DNA of 64,000 bases from Hofstenia miamia. Lineage: Eukaryota > Xenacoelomorpha > Acoela. A program made the translations under genes and the position numbers. The stretch spans positions 223,860 to 287,859 of the forward strand of contig SCFE01000083.1 of the NCBI GenBank assembly GCA_004352715.1, written 5' to 3'. Under the pieces are notes generated by a model. That model did no database searches. It saw nothing but the letters and a program-made list of their open reading frames with translations, and had not been told where the DNA came from. Positions 57,855-64,000 of this stretch are shown piece by piece. Within the stretch, counting starts at the first letter, position 1. Every line of letters begins with the position of its first letter.

Positions 57855-58945
57855 TTATATTTATTGTATTTACAATTTTGTGAATTGATTTTTGTAAAGT
57901 GATAAATAGACAGCGCATTGCTCTTGAGTTTCACATGCATTCTCTTATACTGGAATTATTTACATTGGAGCCTAGCGTAGCCAAAATCCAATTGATACAT
58001 CTTGCTCAGACTTGTATGTGTATCTCAGGGCTTGTATTAAGTTCAGCTCCAGTTTCGTCCCGCCTTTTGTGCTGCAAAATCGTTGACAAAATAATATATT
58101 TGCTATTGAAAGACAACAGGGTTATTTCAGCTTCCCATTTATGCTGTAAATGTTGTTGTAGGCGCCGCAAATTATTATGAATTATTATCTGTAAAACACG
58201 ACAAACATTATTTTGAATATGCAAAGTTGTTTTACTGTAGCAAGCGAATTGCTTCAGCATTTTACATAAAAATGTAATTTCACTGTTAAATAGAGATACA
58301 ATTCTATTATCCTCTTCCCCTGACATCATCTTCATTTTCTTTTATACTGTTAGTCTTATCCTGTTCTGAAATCAGCCTTAATATACATATGAAGTTAAAA
58401 AAAAGCTTGTATAGCACGAGTTTTATTCAATATAGACCATATTTTGTTCCGAGTCCTGTAAAAATTTTTGTGTTAGCAATATTTTCCGTGCGCAAAATCA
58501 TGAGAAGAGTACTTATATAAAACACTTTCGTCTTTATTGCACATTAACATCTGTCGCATTTTAATGACTAAATTTTGAAAATGCCTTGATTTGTAAAGGC
58601 ATGAAATGTATGAGCCAAGCAGACGACAATTGAACATTATTAGAACGGTTTCTCTACGATTAAGCAGTGGAAATGATTGTTGAAAACATTTAAACTGGAA
58701 AATTATTCAAACTTAAAAATTCAAAAATTGTGTTTGTTTCTAATATTTGAAAGTACTTTTGAAAATTAAAAAAGATTTTCTTTTTATGAGTTATTGTCAC
58801 ATTGACCGACGTGAAATTTCAATATATTAGAGAGACTTTTGAAAAAAACTAGAAGCTCTAGGTGAATAAGAGATAAAATCTACTTTACCAAACCAAAAAC
58901 AGACAGATTGATTTAAAAAATACTATAAACGTCTGAGAATAAATA
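57855..58945. other. 3' flank of the NWD-like gene, no gene supported
   Basis: No canonical AATAAA lies close to the stop codon; a GATAAA variant is at 57901-57906. Short open stretches at 57899-58180 (+) and 58006-58335 (-) overlap each other and show no domain. Confidence 0.5.
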
Positions 58946-58946
58946 A

Positions 58947-58982
<36 letters not shown>

Positions 58983-59116
58983 NNNNNNNNNNNNNNNNNN
59001 NNNNNNNNNNNNNNNNNNNNNNNNNNNNNNNNNNNNNNNNNNNNNNNNNNNNNNNNNNNNNNNNNNNNNNNNNNNNNNNNNNNNNNNNNNNNNNNNNNNN
59101 NNNNNNNNNNNNNNNN

Positions 59117-59145
<29 letters not shown>
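58946..59145. repeat. (TA)n array containing a 134-base gap
   Basis: TA repeats flank the N run at 58983-59116. Confidence 0.9.
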
Positions 59146-59149
<4 letters not shown>

Positions 59150-60788
59150 CCATAGGAAAAAATCAATAAATATATAGAATTTTTTGTAATTATTTCACAT
59201 AAATTTTATATTGTCAATCACTTTTTGCAGCACACACTTGATTAAGACAATATTTTAAGCTAACTTAATGATAATTTTGCTAAAAAATCAAAATTGATTC
59301 ACAATACAAACACAACAAACCTTTCAAATTTTTAAGAACACAATACAACTACAAAATGATTCTGATCGCATTCCATTTGTGGTGGATGGCGCGAATGCAA
59401 CTCATTATTGAATTCAAATTCAAGCTGATTCTCACGTTTTTGTAAATATTGCATTGCTTATCGTTTTGTGAAATTTCAGAATAGTTGGTACTTGTGTGTT
59501 ATCTCCCCTCCTCCTAATAATTGCAAAAATTGCTAATTTATCAACATACTATGAACAACCATAACCATAACCCCAATCATAACTCCAAACTTAACTCTAA
59601 TAATATCCCTAAGCCTAACCCAACCCTAACCCAAAACAAAACCTTAGGCTAAGCTCTACCATGGACTTCTACTTAATATTAGAAGTCTATTACTCTATTC
59701 TAACCGTAATCTTAACCCAAACTACAAACCAAATATACTATATTTTTCATCGTGACAGAGTCGAATCAATGAAAACAAATTCATTTTGAATTATCTAAAC
59801 AAAGTAACTATGAGAAAAGATGCGCGTAGATTGAATAAACATTGAAAAACTTATAATTGCTTTGTAAACAAACAAAACCCACTCAGTTAAACCACTAATT
59901 ATCAAATTAATAGTAGTATATTATAATTATTTTATAATTCATATTGAAAATTTCTTGTATTAATAATAAATTTGGATATTCTTACCTAACTGAATTGCTG
60001 CATTCCAATGAAACGAATTTGAGAAATCATAGATAATAATAATAACGTTTGGGTTAGGATTAGAGCTAAGGTGTGGGTTATCTAATTGATTCCAATTATT
60101 TTTTGAAATATCGAAGGAGTTTTACTAAGCACTCCTTGAAATATGATACACTATCATTAACAAGTTTCTTAAGAATAGGCTTTCAAAGCTTAATTGCTAA
60201 TAATTTGACACATAATTTCATTGTCTATATTTAGTTCAACTATATTTGTTAAGTACTGCAATTCAACAAGTTTTTGAAAAAATGTTGATTTTTACTTTTT
60301 AAATTTATAAAATAATTCTACACATGTATTGAACTTTTATACAAATTGAGTAATTTTATATAATTTTCAAATGCGGTAAAAATTTTCAACAATTAAGGTA
60401 TGTAAAAATTAGATTTTATTTCGGCATTTTTAATTAGTTTTTCCAGACATTTACTTTAATGCATATTTGTAAAATAGAGTTTTGTAAATTTAACATCAAT
60501 ACTAGGGTACTAGATGAATTTAAAGAGTAATATTGTCAGCTACAATAGTCAATTAAAATGTGTTTTCAGCTTAGCCTCTTCATTGAACTTAGGACACAAA
60601 ATACATATCTGAACGCATGTAGTTTCAATTATAATTGGCAGTTTGAGTATTGAAATTTTGCTTCTTGTATTTTGATCAAGTGTAGATTGATTATTACATC
60701 TAATCAATTTATTTAAAATTTATTTGTTGAAAACTGTGGACACCCTCCAGTGCATAATCCATTATTTAGAAGTCCCTAACCTATTGAA
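59146..60788. other. Intergenic sequence; degenerate telomere-like C-rich/G-rich pair
   Basis: 59550-59730 has many TAACCC-like words (AAGCCTAACCCAACCCTAAC). At 60047-60081 the opposite strand pattern occurs (TTTGGGTTAGGATTAGAGCT ... GTGGGTTA). Converging degenerate copies about 350-450 bases apart suggest the subterminal regions of one small inverted-repeat element rather than a true telomere remnant. The rest is plain. A promoter for the next gene cannot be picked out. Confidence 0.45.
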
Positions 60789-61071
60789 ATGGGTATTACT
60801 GAAAATAGCAAAGATGTTGATGTAATTACAAGTAAGCCGCTCAGTTGGAAAAGGCATCCATTTTTTTGCTGGGAATATCCACCTTTTTTATTCCTCACAT
60901 GTGTCTGTCCCGGAATAGCAGAATTCTTTGTGACAAGACGTCTACAAATTAAAGGCCTAGGATTGATGGCATTAATAACATACTTTACGTCTATATTTTT
61001 CTTCTTAGCAATGTTTATTGAGGATTTAGCTATGGAAAAGGCACTGAGAGAAGAAGACCTTCCGGAAAAGA
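60789..61071 (+). CDS. Small PLAC8-like membrane protein, exon 1
   Basis: Opens at an ATG with G at -3 and +4 and runs 94 codons plus one base to a GTATGT donor. It encodes MGITENSKDVDVITSKPLSW, then KRHPFFCWEYPPFLFLTCVC, PGIAEFFVTRRL and a hydrophobic segment LGLMALITYFTSIFFFLAMF (about residues 57-76), followed by EDLAMEKALREEDLPEK. The C-V-C-P-G segment with W-x-x-x-P-F upstream resembles the first half of PLAC8-family domains, and a membrane segment follows. Reading past the donor gives a stop at 61109, but exon 2 continues sensibly. Confidence 0.75.
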
Positions 61072-61807
61072 GTATGTTCGCATTTGAATTACCACGATTA
61101 TATATTTGAGGAAGTCATTTTAAGCATAAAATTAAATTAGAATACAAAGAAAAAAAATTTATTAACTATATGCGACTAAATTAGCAAACAGTGAAAAATT
61201 AAGAATACAATACAAGAAATTTAATAACGTGAGTAAATTTGTAAAATATAAAATTGCAACAATTGGTCGGAGAAAAATTTGAACATCTTAATAATCATGC
61301 AAGAGATAAATTCTCGCGTAACGTAATACCCTACAAATGTTTTTAGGGTGAATTTGTCATCGGTATTTCATTATTATTGTGACAAGATTTTCTTTATCTA
61401 TGTAATTAATCGTAACTATCCAAGTGTGTCTATTATTACATTCTGCATTATTTGCAATTTCAAACATTTTTATTTAAACCTATTTAGAAATTTTGAAAAT
61501 CCTTAAATGTAGACCCATCTATGAGTATATGTGTTTGCCTGCTATCGTTAGAATTTGTGTTAAAAATTATATCTATGACTGAAGTACATGAAAATCGTAA
61601 CTATTTTTCAACTAATCAGAAACTTTCAAAATTTACCTACCTAATCCAAGCCCCCTGGAAGTAGCATCTGATCTGACTTATTTTGCCTTCTGTAAATAGA
61701 TCACTCAAGTTAAATATATATATATATATATATACCTATTCCTCCACTTACTATATATAATAACTTCTACAATTTAGCTATTTCTAATCTTTCGATTTTC
61801 GATGCAG
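61072..61807. other. Intron of the PLAC8-like gene, with (TA)n at 61713-61733
   Basis: Bounded by GTATGT and CGATGCAG, 736 bases. Nothing else was recognised. Confidence 0.7.
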
Positions 61808-62007
61808 CTGTAAGTACATTGGTGGGATTGCTATTGGCCTTCAGGATAGCGTATTCCCTCCTCATTAGAATTGCAGTTCGCCTAAACAGAAACATTCCCC
61901 AGTCACTCTTAGAAGATGCTCTTTTTGTCTGCTTATGCAACTACTGTGCCATTTGCCAGGAATATTCAGAAGTTGTAAATTCAGAAAGCAAGATAAAAGC
62001 TACTTAG
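61808..62007 (+). CDS. Small PLAC8-like membrane protein, exon 2
   Basis: Phase 1 in; 65 codons and TAG. It reads TVSTLVGLLLAFRIAYSLLI (a second hydrophobic segment, about residues 98-116), RIAVRLNRNIPQSLLED, then ALFVCLCNYCAICQEYSEVV. The closing C-L-C-N-Y-C-A-I-C-Q-E pattern is like the D-C-x-x-x-x-C-C-x-x-C-A-L-x-Q-E end of PLAC8 (Cys-rich) domains. The whole protein is 160 residues. PLAC8 relatives include animal cornifelin/onzin and plant cell-number or metal-transport proteins, so no specific role can be assigned; the central cysteine pairs of the family are reduced here, so family membership is probable rather than certain. Confidence 0.7.
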
Positions 62008-62096
62008 CAATTCTATACATATTCATTTATCTATTAAATTGCATATGTATTAAAATCTAGTATTAAATATTTAAATGCTTTCAATTACAAAAAACA

Positions 62097-62102
62097 AATA
62101 AA
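62097..62102 (+). terminator. Candidate poly(A) signal AATAAA of the PLAC8-like gene
   Basis: Canonical AATAAA 90 bases after the stop codon. A further A-rich stretch follows. A plausible 3' end, though AATAAA is common by chance in DNA this A/T-rich. Confidence 0.45.
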
Positions 62103-62620
62103 CAATTACATCAACAAAATTTTACAGAAGTCTAAAATTCTCCGCCTGAGTATTTGATACCATAGATAAATTTATTTCCAATTGCTACCTCCAACATTCA
62201 TTTTTAATCCTAAAAATATGTAGTAAGTAAAGATAATGAAAATTTAGTTGATATGCATTCCATAATTAATTGGATGCTCAAAATGTCACTTCAAGTCTAC
62301 TAAAAGCATCTGTATAGTTAATTTTGATCACTTAATATTCATCAAGAAACATGTTTTTAAAATGTCATTTATTCTCATTTGCATTTCTATGTCTCAAAAT
62401 ATGTTGCGACAATAACAATATGGTTAATAATTGAAATAGCAAGGGATTATTATAGGAATTTCCTTTTGAGGTTTATCAAGATTCTTGAAGAATTTCATGG
62501 AATTATCCATATTTGCCTATTTTACAGAAATGCCTAAACGTCTGCACTTGTTTTGATTTATTCTAGGTAAATTCTTGTTGAAGAGGTTACCTTAGAAAAC
62601 TTTCCATAGCGAACTCTTCT
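62103..62620. other. Intergenic sequence, nothing recognised
   Basis: A/T-rich sequence between the PLAC8-like gene and the trinucleotide array. Confidence 0.6.
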
Positions 62621-62647
62621 AATAATAATAATAATAATAATAATAAT
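62621..62647. repeat. (TAA)n trinucleotide array at gap edge
   Basis: About nine TAA units leading into the N run 62648-63026. The only trinucleotide array of note in the window; it adjoins a non-LTR retrotransposon. Confidence 0.9.
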
Positions 62648-63026
62648 NNNNNNNNNNNNNNNNNNNNNNNNNNNNNNNNNNNNNNNNNNNNNNNNNNNNN
62701 NNNNNNNNNNNNNNNNNNNNNNNNNNNNNNNNNNNNNNNNNNNNNNNNNNNNNNNNNNNNNNNNNNNNNNNNNNNNNNNNNNNNNNNNNNNNNNNNNNNN
62801 NNNNNNNNNNNNNNNNNNNNNNNNNNNNNNNNNNNNNNNNNNNNNNNNNNNNNNNNNNNNNNNNNNNNNNNNNNNNNNNNNNNNNNNNNNNNNNNNNNNN
62901 NNNNNNNNNNNNNNNNNNNNNNNNNNNNNNNNNNNNNNNNNNNNNNNNNNNNNNNNNNNNNNNNNNNNNNNNNNNNNNNNNNNNNNNNNNNNNNNNNNNN
63001 NNNNNNNNNNNNNNNNNNNNNNNNNN
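62648..63026. other. Assembly gap, 379 N
   Basis: Separates the TAA array from the 5' region of the retrotransposon. Nothing can be said about its content. Confidence 0.95.
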
Positions 63027-63055
63027 GTCCCCGGCAGGCCTTAAATGGTCAGAGG

Positions 63056-64000
63056 GTGCGAAGAATCTCCGGTCAGGTGGACTCCACAATCGGGAGTGTG
63101 GACTCGAGAAGTGGCAGTATAGGATCCAAACAGACCAATGGACAACGGCACAAATGGACAGATGAGCAGAACAGAACAGCATTGGAGTGTTACAGAAGAA
63201 GCAGGCCAGACGAGAGGGGTTACAGGAAGAGAATGTTGGAAGAATGGAGGAAAGCAGAAACAGGATTAGAAGTCACAGAGCAGAGGCTTGCAGGACAAGT
63301 GCGAAAGTTACAGTTGGATGAGAGTAAAGGGAAAAAGAGAGTTGAACAGGCTAAGCAGAGGGAAGATGAAGTGATAGACGTTGAGGCACAATTGGCGGAA
63401 GAAGCAGAACCAGTGGATGCAGAAACTGAAGCAGCAATCAAGGAAAAGATGAAGGAAGAAATAGGTGAGCGAACTAGGTTGCCAGTTCAAGAGTAGTTAA
63501 GAAAAGCAAGCTAGCAGTAGAGACAGCAAAAGTCAATAAAGTGTTGGAGAGGATAGATGCTAGGAGTGTCACAGAAGTAAATAGCTTAGTGTATGTAGGC
63601 GCATGGTAAGTGCTGAAGAAAGTAGGCATGGACATGAAGAAGAAAAGGCAACAAGAAGATAAGGGAGACAGAAAGCCAGCATGGGAAAGAAAAATTGAGA
63701 ATAAAGTGGCAAAGATTAGGCAGCAAATAGGGAAGATCAGGACAAGTAAGGCGGTGCAGGACAGGTGCAGGGTAGGTAAAGGGAAGACAATAGAAACTGC
63801 AAGAGAAGAGCTAAAGCAGAGATTAGTTGCAGAAGCTGAGAAACTAAGAAAATATAGGGCAAGATCAAAGCAAGCAAGAGACAACATGAAGTTTGAGGCC
63901 CAAGAAGGACGATTCTACAAAGAACTAGATGCAGGAGAAAAGGCTACAGCTAGAGCAGGCGAGGATGCAGTAAGGTTCTGGGAGAATATATGGGGAAGTG
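63056..64000 (+). pseudogene. Non-LTR retrotransposon N-terminal coding region, frameshifted, cut by the window edge
   Basis: The first frame (63056-63496) reads GQRHKWTDEQNRTALECYRR, RPDERGYRKRMLEEWRK and TEQRLAGQVRKLQ. The W-T-x-E-x-N-R-x-x-x-x-C-Y-x-R-S-x-P-x-x-x-G-Y-R-K-R-M pattern, a DNA-binding-like N terminus, is one I associate with R4/NeSL-type LINEs of invertebrates. A frameshift near 63478 moves the reading to VASSRVVKKSKLAVETAKVN, SLVYVGAW, a stop, then EKLRKYRARSKQARDNMKFE and EDAVRFWENIW, which continues the same family up to the segment before the reverse transcriptase. It is markedly richer in G and C than the rest of the window. One frameshift and one stop mean it is not intact as assembled. 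Confidence 0.65.

Noticed and set aside
58006-58335. Reverse-strand open stretch of 109 codons after the NWD gene, overlapped by a + strand stretch
   Set aside because: No recognisable domain, no splice or context support, and overlapping open frames on both strands.
59605-59640. Interstitial telomere (TTAGGG)n
   Set aside because: Only two exact hexamers among degenerate words; better explained as part of a small transposon.
1-64000. CRISPR arrays, bacterial operons or ribosome binding sites
   Set aside because: No spaced direct repeats of that type; the sequence is clearly intron-bearing eukaryotic DNA.

Overview
The window is animal nuclear DNA. It is strongly A/T-rich, its genes are split by GT-AG introns of up to about 10 kb, and the introns are full of (TA)n arrays and decayed metazoan-type transposons. 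I cannot assign the organism beyond an invertebrate-like metazoan: the gene families and transposons seen (NACHT-WD40, PLAC8-like, non-LTR, Penelope-like, Tc1/mariner) are spread too widely. It is a draft assembly with seven N-run gaps, several bounded by (TA)n. Single-N joins mark places where flanking sequence is present twice.

One gene fills most of the window. From 800 to 57854 on the + strand, 24 exons can be followed, almost all by matching splice phases. They encode a STAND-type NTPase of the NACHT and WD-repeat (NWD1/NWD2-like) family. Its order is: an N-terminal domain of the type found in NWD proteins (MRWGV, GNKYGY), a linker, a NACHT NTPase whose Walker A motif is split by an intron, a helical/winged-helix region, a WD40 propeller region of about ten or more blades, and a C-terminal tail of about 350 residues that is basic, Ser/Pro-rich and probably disordered. 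The first coding exon(s) lie upstream of the window. The link between exons 4 and 5 is unresolved. The visible protein is about 2,050 residues.

The introns hold: a non-LTR endonuclease fragment (about 1.3-2.7 kb, repeated by an assembly join); a non-LTR 3' fragment (6.6-7.25 kb); a reverse-strand non-LTR element with ORF1 and ORF2 remnants and a YADG reverse-transcriptase site (14.2-16.5 kb); a second reverse-strand non-LTR element (27.8-30.3 kb); a Penelope-like remnant with YVDD and GIY-YIG motifs (46.2-47.2 kb); a 3.3 kb DNA transposon with 12-bp terminal inverted repeats, a TA target duplication and an unusual transposase-like protein (47738-51030); a decayed 1.3 kb Tc1/mariner copy (51.2-52.5 kb); and a short TA-flanked inverted-repeat element present twice (6.3 and 22.1 kb).

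Downstream on the same strand is a compact two-exon gene (60789-62007) for a 160-residue membrane protein with a PLAC8-like cysteine-rich C terminus. The right edge (63027-64000) is the 5' coding part of another non-LTR retrotransposon, frameshifted and cut by the window end. Nothing shows that the two host genes act together.
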